This document shows, in pieces, positions 16,237 through 24,604 of a DNA stretch of 64,000 nt (its first letter is position 1; the number at the start of each line of letters is the position of its first letter). The position numbers and the translations under genes are program-made. Under the pieces are notes generated by a model. That model did not search any database, had not been told where the DNA came from, and saw nothing but the letters and a program-made list of their open reading frames with translations. The stretch lies in the NCBI RefSeq assembly GCF_001280255.1, contig NZ_LHCI01000106.1:1341766-1405765 (forward strand), read 5' to 3'. Source of the DNA: Thermus aquaticus. GTDB taxonomy: Bacteria; Deinococcota; Deinococci; Deinococcales; Thermaceae.

Positions 16237-16724
16237 AGGGCCCTGTCCACCGCCTCCAGGGCCTGGACCGCCTTCTGCGCCTCCAGGGGCACCACCCGGC
16301 CCCCCGCCAGGTTGTGGGTGTTCTCCAGGGCGATGAGGCCCGTGGGGGCCTGGAAGGGGCCCCGGCGGATGGCCCTCTTAAGGGCCTCGAGGTCCGGCAC
16401 CCCGCCAGGGGCGGACACGGCCCGGACCAGGGCCCCGGCCAGGAGGGCGGGGGCCCCAAGCTCGTACTCGTAGAGGTGGGCCCCCTCCGGGGCCAGGACC
16501 TCGCCTCCCCGGGGCAGGTGGAGGAGGAGGGCCACCTGGTTGGCCATGGTGCCGGAGGGGAAGAAGAGGGCCCTCTTAAAGCCCAATAGCTCGGTGGCCA
16601 GGTCCTGGAGACGGTTGACCGTGGGGTCTTCTCCGTAGACGTCGTCCCCCACCTGGGCCTCGGCCATGGCCCGGCGCATGGCCGGGGTGGGCCGGGTCAC
16701 GGTGTCGCTCCTCAGGTCTATCAC
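16218..16724 (-). pseudogene. Threonine aldolase, C-terminal half missing
   Basis: The first 145 or so residues are a clear low-specificity L-threonine aldolase: [51 protein letters not shown] and [19 protein letters not shown]. The family is about 340 residues and carries its PLP-lysine in an SKGL-type motif near residue 200. This copy ends at residue 168 with an unrelated tail read from the antisense of the neighbouring hydrolase gene, so the lysine is lost. GTG start, 4 bp after the DtxR-family gene. Very unlikely to be active. Confidence 0.85.
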
Positions 16725-16728
16725 GCCC

Positions 16729-17388
16729 CTAGCCTAAGGGCTCCACGGCCACCCCTTGGGCTAGCTCCAGGGGGAGGAGGTAGACCTCTCCTCCCACCCT
16801 CACCCGCACCCCGGTCTCCTTGTCCAGCACCTCCAGGAAGGCTCCCGGCACCAGGCCCAGCCGGGCGAGGAGGTTCAGGGTGCCCCGGTCCTGGGCCAGG
16901 GCCCGGGCCACCCGGGCCGGCCCCAGGGGGGCCTGGTCCAGGGTGAGGCCTCGCCCCTGGGGCAGGGTCAGGTCCCGGGTGGGGATGGGGTCCCCATGGG
17001 GGTCAAAGGGGGGGTGGCCCAGGGCCTCGGCGATGCGCTCCTCCAGCTCCTCGCTGATGACGTGCTCCAGCCTCTCGGCCTCCTGGTGGACCTCATCCCA
17101 GCCGTAGCCCAGGGCCTGGTGCAGGTAGGCCTCCAGGAGGCGGTGGTGGCGGAGGACCTCGAGGGCTACCCTTTGCCCGGCCTCCGTCAGCCTGGCCCCC
17201 CGGTAGGGGAGGTGCTCCACCAGGCCCAAAGCGGAAAGCTTCTTCAGCATCTCCGTCACCGAGGGGGGCTTGACCCCAAGGCGCTCGGCCAGGGCCTGGG
17301 TGGGGACGGGGCCTTTCAGGGCCTCCTCGAGGGCGTAGAGGTGCTTGAGGTAGTCCTCCTGGGCCTCGGACAGGGGCGGGCGGGCCAT
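16729..17388 (-). CDS. DtxR/MntR-family metal-dependent repressor
   Basis: 219-residue regulator with an N-terminal winged HTH ([25 protein letters not shown]), a helical dimerisation/metal-binding domain with His/Glu-rich helices ([21 protein letters not shown], then [12 protein letters not shown]) and a C-terminal SH3-like FeoA domain. It senses Fe2+ or Mn2+; which metal is unclear. I take ATG 17388 over an upstream TTG because TACCTT lies 7 nt before it. It is divergent from ggt and precedes the broken aldolase gene. Confidence 0.9.
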   Translation of the reverse strand: MARPPLSEAQEDYLKHLYALEEALKGPVPTQALAERLGVKPPSVTEMLKKLSALGLVEHLPYRGARLTEAGQRVALEVLRHHRLLEAYLHQALGYGWDEVHQEAERLEHVISEELEERIAEALGHPPFDPHGDPIPTRDLTLPQGRGLTLDQAPLGPARVARALAQDRGTLNLLARLGLVPGAFLEVLDKETGVRVRVGGEVYLLPLELAQGVAVEPLG

Positions 17389-17411
17389 CCCCCTCAAGGT
17401 AGCATGGGGGC

Positions 17412-18989
17412 ATGGACCTCACCCACTACCCCTACCCCTCCCGCCGCCACGTGGTCCTGGGGAGGCGGGGGGCGGTGGCCACCAGCCAGCCCCTGGCGGC
17501 CTTGGCGGGGATGGAGATGCTCTTGAAGGGGGGCAGCGCCGTGGATGCCGCCATCGCCATGGCCGCCTGCCTCACCGTGGTGGAGCCCACCTCCAACGGC
17601 ATCGGCGGGGACCTTTTCGCCATCGTCTGGGACGGGGAGCTCCACGGCCTGAACGCCTCCGGCAAAAGCCCCCTGGCTCTCACCCCCGAGAAGCTTCCCG
17701 AAGGGCGGATGCCGGAGAGGGGCTGGCTTCCCGTCACCGTGCCCGGGGCGGTCTCCGGCTGGCGGGCCCTGCACGAAAGATGGGGGAGGCTTCCCTTCAT
17801 GGAGGTCCTGGCCCCCGCCATCCGCCACGCCGAGGAGGGCTTTCCCGTGGGGCCGGAGACGGCTAGGGCCTGGCGGCGGGCGGAAGGGGTGTACCTTCCC
17901 CTCAAAGCCCCCGAGTTCCAGGCCTTCCAGGAGGTCTTCTTTCCCCATGGCCGGGCCCCCCGGGCGGGGGAGGTGTGGCGAAGCCCCCTCCACGCCAAAA
18001 CCTTGCGGGAGATCGGGGAGAGCTACGGGGAAAGCCTCTACGGGGGCCCGCTGGCCCAGGCCCTGGCCGCCTTCAGCGGGGCCACGGGGGGGCTTCTCAC
18101 CCTGGAGGACCTGAAGGCCCACGCCCCCGAGTGGGTGAAGCCCCTCGCTACCACCTACAAGGGCCTCACGGTCCACGAGCTTCCCCCCAACGGCCAGGGG
18201 GTGGCCGTCCTCCTGGCCCTGAACATCCTGGAGGGGCTGGACCTCCGTCCCGAGGACCCCATGGGCTACCACCTGCAGATTGAGGCCATGCGCCTGGCCC
18301 TGGCCGACACCTACCGCTTTGTGGCCGACCCCCGGTTCATGGAGCTGGCCCCTGAGGCCTTCCTCTCCAAGGCCTACGCCGCCGAGAGGCGGCGCCTCAT
18401 CGGGGAGAGGGCCCTTCCCCTGGCCCTTCCCGGCCTCAAGCCCGAGGGGACGGTTTACCTGGCGGCGGCGGACGGGGAGGTCATGGTCTCCCTGATCCAG
18501 TCCAACTACCAGGGCTTCGGCTCCGGCATCCTGGTGCCGGGGACGGGGATCGCCCTGCAGAACCGGGGCCTGGGCTTCGCCCTGGAGGAGGGGCACCCCA
18601 ACCGGGTGGGGCCGGGAAAGAGGCCCTTCCACACCATCATCCCGGGCTTCCTGACCCGGGAGGGGAAACCCTTGGGGCCCTTTGGGGTCATGGGGGGGTT
18701 CATGCAACCCCAGGGGCACGTGCAGGTGGTCCTGGGCCTGGCGGACTTCGGCCTCAACCCCCAGGCCGCCCTGGACCGGCCCCGGTGGCAGGTGGTCCCC
18801 GGGGGGGAGGTCCTCCTGGAGCCCGGCATCCCCCAGGCCACGGCCCTCTTCCTCAAGGACCTGGGGCACAGGGTGCGCTACGAGGCGGAGTACGGCGCCT
18901 TCGGGCGGGGGCAGGTGATCCTCCGGCTGGAGGAGGCCCTTTGCGCCGCCTCCGACCCTCGGGCGGAGGGCCTGGCCCTGGCCCTCTAA
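17412..18989 (+). CDS. ggt: Gamma-glutamyltransferase family protein
   Basis: 525-residue Ntn-hydrolase of the gamma-glutamyltranspeptidase family, which cleaves or transfers gamma-glutamyl groups. Conserved parts: GGSAVDAAIAMAACLTVVEP, SNGIGGDLFAIVW, and the autocleavage threonine Thr347 in PEGTVYLAAADG. PFHTIIPGF and FGVMGGFMQPQGHVQV lie in the small subunit. No signal peptide is present, so it is cytoplasmic, as for many thermophile GGT/acylase-like members; substrate could be a non-glutathione amide. TAGCAT sits 6 nt before the ATG (leaderless). Confidence 0.92.
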   Translation: MDLTHYPYPSRRHVVLGRRGAVATSQPLAALAGMEMLLKGGSAVDAAIAMAACLTVVEPTSNGIGGDLFAIVWDGELHGLNASGKSPLALTPEKLPEGRMPERGWLPVTVPGAVSGWRALHERWGRLPFMEVLAPAIRHAEEGFPVGPETARAWRRAEGVYLPLKAPEFQAFQEVFFPHGRAPRAGEVWRSPLHAKTLREIGESYGESLYGGPLAQALAAFSGATGGLLTLEDLKAHAPEWVKPLATTYKGLTVHELPPNGQGVAVLLALNILEGLDLRPEDPMGYHLQIEAMRLALADTYRFVADPRFMELAPEAFLSKAYAAERRRLIGERALPLALPGLKPEGTVYLAAADGEVMVSLIQSNYQGFGSGILVPGTGIALQNRGLGFALEEGHPNRVGPGKRPFHTIIPGFLTREGKPLGPFGVMGGFMQPQGHVQVVLGLADFGLNPQAALDRPRWQVVPGGEVLLEPGIPQATALFLKDLGHRVRYEAEYGAFGRGQVILRLEEALCAASDPRAEGLALAL

Positions 18990-19867
18990 GGGAGTCCCAG
19001 GAGGCGCTTCAGGCCCAAGGCGGCCTCCACCCCCTGGGTGCCGTAGTTGTTGTTGAAGATGACGAAGACCCTTTCCGCTCCCTTGGCCAGGGTGCGGGTG
19101 GCCTGGGCCAGGTCCTCGAGCTCCTCCTCGCTGTAGCGCCAGTTGAAGCGCTCGTAGGGCCTGGTGTGGGGGCCCTTCCAGGTTTCGGCGTTGCGGCCGT
19201 GGCAGCGGAGGACGGCCACGGGGTGGGTGGCCTCCAGGACCCGGGGCGGGGCCTCGGGGTGGGGAGGCGCGTCCACGCTGACGTGGATGAGGCCCAGCCG
19301 GGAAAGCTCCCGCTTGACGAAGCCCCAGGCCACGTACCACTTGGGGTTGCGGAACTCCACGGCTACCCAGTAGCCCCGGGTCCTCTCCGCAAGCCTCTCC
19401 AGGTACTGGAAGCTCCTGGGCTTGGGCTCGGTCCAGGGGGGGAGGCCGAAGTGGAGGTAGCCCAGCTTGCCCGAGGCCTTCAGGGGCTCCAGGGCCAGGA
19501 AGAAGCGTTCCCAGGCCGCCTCCACCACCTCCTCCGGCACCTCCCGCTGGGCCAGGTGCCCCTCCTGCCTGGGGAGGAGGGCGCGGAGGTCCTTGGGGAG
19601 GGCGCCGGCCTCGAGGCCGTGGCCGGTGAAGGCGGAGTAGGCCTTGACGTGGAAGAGGAAGCCCTCGGGGGTCCTCTCCACCCACTTGGCCACCACCTCC
19701 TTCTTGGGCAGGGCGTAGAAGGTGCTGTCCACCTCCACGGTGTCAAAGAACCGGGCGTAGTAGCGGAGGCGCTTCTCCGGGTCCCGCCTGGCCTCGGGCG
19801 GGTACCACCCGGACTGAAGCAGGGTCTCGTCCGTCCAGCTGGCCGTGCCCACCCGGATTTCCGCCAC
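18986..19867 (-). CDS. DUF72 (YecE-like) protein
   Basis: 293-residue cytoplasmic protein of the DUF72 family, a TIM-barrel fold of unknown function. Typical N-terminal IRVGTASWTDETLLQSGWYP, YYARFFDTVEVDSTFYALP, and later VAVEFRNPKWY and FNNNYGTQGVEAAL. The GTG at 19867 has TAAACT ending 6 nt upstream; part of that -10 box comes from the adjacent family A repeat. Converges on ggt with a 4-bp overlap of stop codons. Confidence 0.9.
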   Translation of the reverse strand: MAEIRVGTASWTDETLLQSGWYPPEARRDPEKRLRYYARFFDTVEVDSTFYALPKKEVVAKWVERTPEGFLFHVKAYSAFTGHGLEAGALPKDLRALLPRQEGHLAQREVPEEVVEAAWERFFLALEPLKASGKLGYLHFGLPPWTEPKPRSFQYLERLAERTRGYWVAVEFRNPKWYVAWGFVKRELSRLGLIHVSVDAPPHPEAPPRVLEATHPVAVLRCHGRNAETWKGPHTRPYERFNWRYSEEELEDLAQATRTLAKGAERVFVIFNNNYGTQGVEAALGLKRLLGLP

Positions 19868-19877
19868 GCCTTCAGTT

Positions 19878-19931
19878 TAAGTACCCCGCCGTGGCTCTTG
19901 CCGCGGCGGGGGCCCCAAAGAAGCGCATCCG
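19878..19931 (-). repeat. Dispersed GC-palindrome repeat, family A, copy 3
   Basis: Read on the minus strand: GGATGCGCTTCTTTGGGGCC, then CCGCCGCGGCAAGAGCCACGGCGGGGTACTTA. Its end forms part of the -10 box of the DUF72 gene. The rest of the 100-bp gap up to the usher-like gene's stop at 19968 shows nothing else. Confidence 0.75.
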
Positions 19932-19967
19932 AGGCTCAGGGAAGGCTTTCTGTGGGGAAGAAGCCAT

Positions 19968-22415
19968 TTAGGGCGAAAGGAGGAGGCGGACCCTCGTCCT
20001 TACCTCCTTTTCCCCCTGCCAGGCCCGCACCTCGAGGGGCAGGGCGAGGAGGCCCGCCAGGGGGGAGGCCCTGGCCGCCAGGGTCTGGGTGAGGGCGAGC
20101 TTCCCCACATAGACCCAGGGAGGCCCCTCGCCCACGGCCTCCAGGGCGAGAAGCCTTTCCCCCTCCAGGTAGACCTCGGCCCCCTGGGCGGGGAAGAGGG
20201 CCTCCACCCGCACCTCCACCTCTTGGCCTAAGGAGGCCCTGGGGGGCGAAAGCCTCACCTGGAAGAGGGGCCTTCCCGGGTCCACGGGTACCAGGCGGCT
20301 TTCCACCTTCCCGCCCGCCGCCACCCTGAGGGCCAGGGAGCCCTGGGCCTCCCACGGCGCCTGGAAGTGCAGGAGGACCCCTTCCTCGGTCCTCTCCCTC
20401 CGGAGAAGGGGCAGATCCAGGAGCTCCGCCTCGGCCACCTCCCGCACCAGAACCCGCCCCACCTCCCCCGGGGCCAGGGCCGCGGGCCACTCCACCCTGA
20501 GGGGCCTCGCCTCCAAAAGCCTCTCCTCGGGAACGGGGGTGAAGGTGAGGGCGAGCTCCTCCTCGGTTAGGGGAGGCAGGTTCAGGGAAAGCCCCTCCGC
20601 CCGGTAGCCCCTAGGGGCCACGGGCTCCACCCGGTAGGTTCCCGGGGGCACCACCGCCCGGTTCCCGCAGGCCACGAACACCCCCACTTCCCCCACCAGG
20701 TAGGCCCCCTGGCCCGAACCCTCGCACCGGAGGCGCACGGCCCCCGCCGGGGTGAGGGCCACCCGGTAGGGGCCTTCCCCGGGGCGGACCCGGACCTCCC
20801 CCGGCAGGGCCAGGAGGCCCGGGGGTGGGTCTATCCGCAGGGCCTCCCCCTCCCGGCGGACGTAGAGGCGGAAGCGCCCCTCGGCATCGGTGACCGCCTG
20901 GCCCCTCCTCCCCCCTACCCGGGCACCCGCTACCGGCTTCCCCAGGACCTCCACCCGCCCCTCCACTGGCGCTTCCTCGTACCCGCCCAGGGCCAGGGTA
21001 ACGGGTTCGGGCACGGGGAGGCGGAAGGCGTAGCTCCCTGCCAGGGCCAGACGAAAGTCCCCGTCGTACCGCCCTTCCAGCCTCAGGGCGTAAGGGCTAT
21101 CCCGCCACTCCAGGAAGAGAAGCGCCCTCCCCGGGCTCAGGTCCAGGCTTCCCGAAAGCGCTCCCTCCCGGTACCCCAGGCCGAGGCCAAAGGAGGCCTG
21201 GGGCAGGAGGCTCCCCCGGAAGGCCAGGGTGAAGGGGGAAAGGGGGTAGGCCAGGGCGAAGCCCAGCTCCGGCCCTCCGGCGTACCCTCCCTGAAGGGCG
21301 TAGGTGAGGTTCATCTGGGGTGTAGGGGCCCCAGAGCGACCGGAGAGGGTGCCCGTGTGGGCCATCCGCAGGGAAGGCCCCGCCGGGCCGTACCCCGCCT
21401 CGCCCCGCCACCCTCCCCAGGCCAGGCCCCCGTAGAGCCCCCCTTCGTAGCGGGCGTAGAGGTAAAGGTCCCCGTGGCGTTCCAGGCGTAAAGAGGCTTC
21501 CGAAAAGGACCGGAAGGTCCAAGGGAAGTTAGCCCCAAAGGTGTAGGTGCCGTCGGCGTAGCCCAGGGCGAGGGAGGTGGGGGAGAGGCGCAGGCGGTAG
21601 GTCTCTCCCGGCGTGTAGGTCCATTCCAGGGCCCAGGGGTAGGCCAGGGAGAGGGCGTGGGGGCCTTCCCGGTAGCCCACCTCCCCCCCCAGGGTGGGGA
21701 GCAGGCTAAGCCGCCCGCTCCAGGGCCCCGTGCGCAGGGCGAGGCGCAGAGCGTCCGTCCCCCCCAGGAACCCCACCCCCACCTCCCGGGAGAGGGGGCC
21801 CTCCAGGGAGAGGCGGAAGGCGGGAGGGCCCTGGCCCAGGCTTCCCTCCAGCCGTCCCTGGAGGGCGTAGGGGAGGGGGCTTCCCCCTTCGGGGAGGACC
21901 TGAACGAGGTAGAGGGCCCGCTTCTCCCCGAAGAGGAGGGCCAGCTTCAGGAGGCCGAAGCCAGAGAGGGAGAGCGCCACCTCTCTTTCCTCCCCCGGGG
22001 CCAGGGTGAGGCTCACAGGGCTAAGGTTCACCTCGCTCCCCTCGGCTTGGGCCAGGTGGACCCTTTCGGCCACGTTCCCCCGGTTCCGGAGGAGGAGCCG
22101 GAGACTCCCTCCGTAGACCTCCCGGGGGACTCTCGCCTCCAGGTCCCTTATGGCCTCCACCTCCACCTTCTGGCAGACCTCCGTTCCCCCCCTGGGCCTG
22201 AGGCACACCCGGTAGGAGCCCGGTGGGGCCTCCTTGGGAACCTCCACCACCACGAGAAAGGGTCCCTCCCCAGGGCTCGGCGTGAGGAGGAGGGGGAGGT
22301 CCGAGGCTACCTCCACCTCCCCAGGGGGTAGGCCCAGGAACGGGAGGACCAGAACCTCCCCGGGCCTCGCCGCCAGGGCCAGGGAGAGGAAGAGGAGGGC
22401 GAGGATGGGGCGCAT
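19968..22415 (-). CDS. Usher-like outer-membrane beta-barrel protein
   Basis: 815-residue exported protein (signal MRPILALLFLSLALAARPGE). Residues 20-175 look like two Ig/beta-sandwich domains. About 183-480 is a run of alternating aromatic/hydrophobic and polar residues with glycine-rich turns (LALGYADGTYTFGANFPWTF, YALRLEGRYDGDFRLALAGS), typical of transmembrane beta-strands. About 483-545 resembles a carboxypeptidase-regulatory/usher plug-like beta domain (VEGRVEVLGKPVAGARVGGR, TDAEGRFRL). The rest is beta-rich. Neighbours are a PapD-like chaperone and two pilin-like subunits, so an outer-membrane usher for fibre assembly fits best. Homology to FimD ushers is remote and unproven. GTG 22427 is an alternative start. 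I recognise no close named family. Confidence 0.65.
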   Translation of the reverse strand: MRPILALLFLSLALAARPGEVLVLPFLGLPPGEVEVASDLPLLLTPSPGEGPFLVVVEVPKEAPPGSYRVCLRPRGGTEVCQKVEVEAIRDLEARVPREVYGGSLRLLLRNRGNVAERVHLAQAEGSEVNLSPVSLTLAPGEEREVALSLSGFGLLKLALLFGEKRALYLVQVLPEGGSPLPYALQGRLEGSLGQGPPAFRLSLEGPLSREVGVGFLGGTDALRLALRTGPWSGRLSLLPTLGGEVGYREGPHALSLAYPWALEWTYTPGETYRLRLSPTSLALGYADGTYTFGANFPWTFRSFSEASLRLERHGDLYLYARYEGGLYGGLAWGGWRGEAGYGPAGPSLRMAHTGTLSGRSGAPTPQMNLTYALQGGYAGGPELGFALAYPLSPFTLAFRGSLLPQASFGLGLGYREGALSGSLDLSPGRALLFLEWRDSPYALRLEGRYDGDFRLALAGSYAFRLPVPEPVTLALGGYEEAPVEGRVEVLGKPVAGARVGGRRGQAVTDAEGRFRLYVRREGEALRIDPPPGLLALPGEVRVRPGEGPYRVALTPAGAVRLRCEGSGQGAYLVGEVGVFVACGNRAVVPPGTYRVEPVAPRGYRAEGLSLNLPPLTEEELALTFTPVPEERLLEARPLRVEWPAALAPGEVGRVLVREVAEAELLDLPLLRRERTEEGVLLHFQAPWEAQGSLALRVAAGGKVESRLVPVDPGRPLFQVRLSPPRASLGQEVEVRVEALFPAQGAEVYLEGERLLALEAVGEGPPWVYVGKLALTQTLAARASPLAGLLALPLEVRAWQGEKEVRTRVRLLLSP

Positions 22416-22419
22416 GGGA

Positions 22420-23022
22420 TCAGTCACCCTGGACCTCGTACGTGAGGGTGAGGGCGCCTGTGGCGGGCAGGGGGGGGAAGAGGTCGTGGGGGCTGACCTC
22501 GACCCAGTAGTAGATGTGCAAGGTGGCGGTGGTGTTCCTCCGTATGTCGGCGAGGCGCCGGTTGTAGGGGACGGCGGAGAGAAGGGTGGGCGTGGGCGCG
22601 AGGCTCGTGGCGTTTCCGGAGATGACCTGAACCATGACGTAGAGCCTCGAGGTCCAGTCCACGGGGAGGGAACCGGAAACGCCCGTCACCCGCAAGCAGA
22701 ACCTCCTCCCCGCCCCGCAAAGCGTCCCTCCCCTTATCGGGTCCCGGTTTGGGGTCCGCACCGTGCAGGCCATCCGGTACACTCCCCCGGGCGCTCCCGT
22801 CACCGCCGTGGGGAGGAAGCGCATGGGACCCGTGCCGTCCAGGAGGAGGAGGTAGGAGGCCAGGTTGGCCACGTAGTAGGGCTGTCCCGCCACGGTGGCC
22901 TGGGTGAGGGAGCCGGGGGCGGAAAAGTCGTATAGCAGGTCCGTGGCGTCGCAGTTCACGCTCTGGCCCAGGGCCTCGGGAAGGAGGAGGGCGAGGAGGA
23001 AAAGGCTCAGGGCACGGCCCAT
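22420..23022 (-). CDS. Secreted pilin-like subunit 2
   Basis: 200-residue exported protein with signal MGRALSLFLLALLLPEALGQ. The mature N-terminus (SVNCDATDLLYDFSAPG) parallels that of the first operon gene (LDATDYLFDFGD), and both continue with a V-GG/GQ-PY segment, then a SYLLLLD or AYLTFLD stretch, so they are paralogues. It has at least four mature cysteines, possibly disulfides. It overlaps the chaperone gene by 16 bp and leads into the usher-like gene. A minor or tip subunit of the proposed fibre is inferred. Confidence 0.7.
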   Translation of the reverse strand: MGRALSLFLLALLLPEALGQSVNCDATDLLYDFSAPGSLTQATVAGQPYYVANLASYLLLLDGTGPMRFLPTAVTGAPGGVYRMACTVRTPNRDPIRGGTLCGAGRRFCLRVTGVSGSLPVDWTSRLYVMVQVISGNATSLAPTPTLLSAVPYNRRLADIRRNTTATLHIYYWVEVSPHDLFPPLPATGALTLTYEVQGD

Positions 23023-23750
23023 ACGCCCTCCGCTGCGTAGCGCCCGTAGGCGCTTTCCAGGATCAGGACCACCCGGTACCGCCCTGGGGGAAGGGGCGCT
23101 TCCGGCTCCAGGGCGAGCTCCCGGTATCCCCCGGGGAAGACGGGGAGCTCGGCGATGGGGAGGCGGGCCACCTCCTTCCCCTCCCCGTCAAAGACCCGGG
23201 CCTCCCCTGTGACCCTTTGGAGGACGTTCCCGGGGTTTTCCAGCAAAAGGGGAAGGGCCTTCCCCTCGCCCCCTACCTTGGCCCGGAGGGCGGGGCGCTC
23301 CGTTCCCCTCAGGGTGAGGTAGACGGCGAGGCCCAGGGAGGGGCTGGCGGTGATCCGGAGGCCTCCCAGGCCCGTGGGCCTGGGCCCTGCGGTGAAGACC
23401 ACCAGGCAGGCCAGGGTGCCCTCGGCTCCGGGCGGGGCCTTCAGGGTGAGGCGGACTTCGGCGGTCCCCCTTGGGGGCACGGTGAAGGCCGTGGGGGTGG
23501 CGGTGAGGTGGGGGCAGAGGTTGCGCTCGGGGCTTTCCGCCACGTCCCCTTGGGGCGTGAGGGCGAAGGGCCTTAGGGCTACGCTGAGGGCTTCCTCCCG
23601 GTCCAGGCCGTTCCGCATCCGGACCACTTCTGTGACTTCTCCCCCAGGGGGCAGGACCAGCTCCAGCCGGGCGGGGGAGAGGGCGAGGTCCACCTGGGCC
23701 AGGGCCTGGGTCAGGAGGAGGCCCGTGAGGGCGACTAGGGGGCGCTTCAT
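23007..23750 (-). CDS. PapD-like periplasmic chaperone
   Basis: 247-residue secreted protein: signal MKRPLVALTGLLLTQALAQ, then an Ig-like domain starting VDLALSPARLELVLPPGGEV with a VVRMRNGLDREEALSVAL strand and the FTVPPRGTAEVRLTLKAP strand typical of archaic pilus chaperones. A second beta domain follows from about residue 130 (VYLTLRGTERPALRAKV) and ends in a PPGRYRVVLILES strand. It would fold and cap the two subunits. I chose Met at 23750, which gives a clean signal; an in-frame ATG at 23774 is the alternative. Overlaps subunit 2. Confidence 0.72.
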   Translation of the reverse strand: MKRPLVALTGLLLTQALAQVDLALSPARLELVLPPGGEVTEVVRMRNGLDREEALSVALRPFALTPQGDVAESPERNLCPHLTATPTAFTVPPRGTAEVRLTLKAPPGAEGTLACLVVFTAGPRPTGLGGLRITASPSLGLAVYLTLRGTERPALRAKVGGEGKALPLLLENPGNVLQRVTGEARVFDGEGKEVARLPIAELPVFPGGYRELALEPEAPLPPGRYRVVLILESAYGRYAAEGVWAVP

Positions 23751-23777
23751 GGTTTCGTTTCCCCTTTTAAGCATACA

Positions 23778-23807
23778 GGCCGCTTCCGGCCTGGGCAGGA
23801 AGCGGCC
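23778..23807 (-). promoter_or_regulatory. 10-bp hairpin between subunit 1 and chaperone genes
   Basis: GGCCGCTTCC and GGAAGCGGCC form a perfect 10-bp stem with a 10-nt loop in the 75-bp gap after the first subunit gene. No U-tract follows on the minus strand. A processing/stability or partial-attenuation element that raises subunit 1 over downstream genes is plausible. Confidence 0.65.
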
Positions 23808-23825
23808 ACGGAAAACTCCTAAGGC

Positions 23826-24437
23826 CTAGGGCGAGGTGAGGAGGAGGTTGACGGTGATCTGTTGGTTGATGCCCGCGAGAGGAATATCGTCGGTGATGTC
23901 CATGGTGAAGAGGTAGTAGAGCTTGTAGACGCTCCTCCCCTGGCCGCCGCTACCGGCGTTGAAGAGGGTGAGAGGGCTTGCGGCCGTGATGGGGGTGGGG
24001 GTGGTGGTCCAGGAGGCCCCCTTGCCGCTCACCTTCTCGGCGAAGACCTTGACCCGGCCGTTGCCCAGGGTGAGGGTCCCGCTGATGGAGTCGATCTTCA
24101 CCGTCCACTGAGCTCGGTTGGTGCGGACGGTCACCGTCCCGTAGTCCCCGAGGTCGTTCTCGGCCGCATCCCTGATGGACGTGGGGGCGAAGTCCTGGGT
24201 GCCGCTAGCGGTGTCCAGGAAGGTCAGGTAGGCGGCCCAGGAGGCCTTGGTGTAGGGAGTTCCACCTATGGTAACCGTACCCGATGCGCTGGCATCGCCA
24301 AAGTCGAACAGGTAGTCGGTGGCGTCCAGCGTGAGCTGGAGGACGGAGGGGATGTTCACGGTGACCTTGGGGCTAGCGGTCTGCGCCAGGCTCAGGCTTG
24401 CCAGAAGGGCCATGAGGGCAACCAGCTTCCTTTTCAT
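23826..24437 (-). CDS. Secreted pilin-like subunit 1 (probable major subunit)
   Basis: 203-residue exported protein: signal MKRKLVALMALLASLSLAQT, then KVTVNIPSVLQLTLDATDYL, a beta-rich body without cysteines, and a C-terminal IPLAGINQQITVNLLLTS strand. AGGAGGTG precedes the ATG. First gene of the four-gene operon, separated from the others by the hairpin at 23778-23807, as expected for a highly expressed structural subunit. Paralogous to subunit 2. I know no characterised homologue. Spore-coat-U-like/CsuA-type fibre subunits are the closest functional analogy. Confidence 0.72.
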   Translation of the reverse strand: MKRKLVALMALLASLSLAQTASPKVTVNIPSVLQLTLDATDYLFDFGDASASGTVTIGGTPYTKASWAAYLTFLDTASGTQDFAPTSIRDAAENDLGDYGTVTVRTNRAQWTVKIDSISGTLTLGNGRVKVFAEKVSGKGASWTTTPTPITAASPLTLFNAGSGGQGRSVYKLYYLFTMDITDDIPLAGINQQITVNLLLTSP

Positions 24438-24543
24438 CTCTGCACCTCCTAAAGGGCTTTAGGGGCCGGTTGCGCCACTGGCTCCCCCTCGGCCCATGGC
24501 GCCCATCTTGGGCTCGAGGGTTCATCGCCTCCCCTCAGAGGAC

Positions 24544-24577
24544 AATATTACAGGGCCGTGTGAAAGCCGTGTGAAAA
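24544..24577 (-). promoter_or_regulatory. Fibre-operon promoter with tandem TTCACA direct repeats
   Basis: On the minus strand two perfect 11-bp repeats TTTCACACGGC (24576-24566 and 24565-24555) lie immediately before a TAATAT -10 box (24550-24545). TTCACA-N5-TTCACA matches the direct-repeat layout of PhoP/PhoB (OmpR-class) boxes. The GTGTGA halves also resemble CRP-type half-sites, which matters because LdrP is encoded nearby. The 167-bp gap also holds the leaderless promoter of the plus-strand gene (TAGCAT at 24593-24598). Confidence 0.6.
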
Positions 24578-24604
24578 TGCGAGGCCAGCCCTTAGCATAA
24601 GGCC

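Noticed and set aside
17394-19685. 763-codon open frame on the minus strand opposite ggt and DUF72
   Set aside because: Low-complexity G/P/R/H-rich translation antisense to two well-conserved genes; an artefact of high GC at third codon positions.
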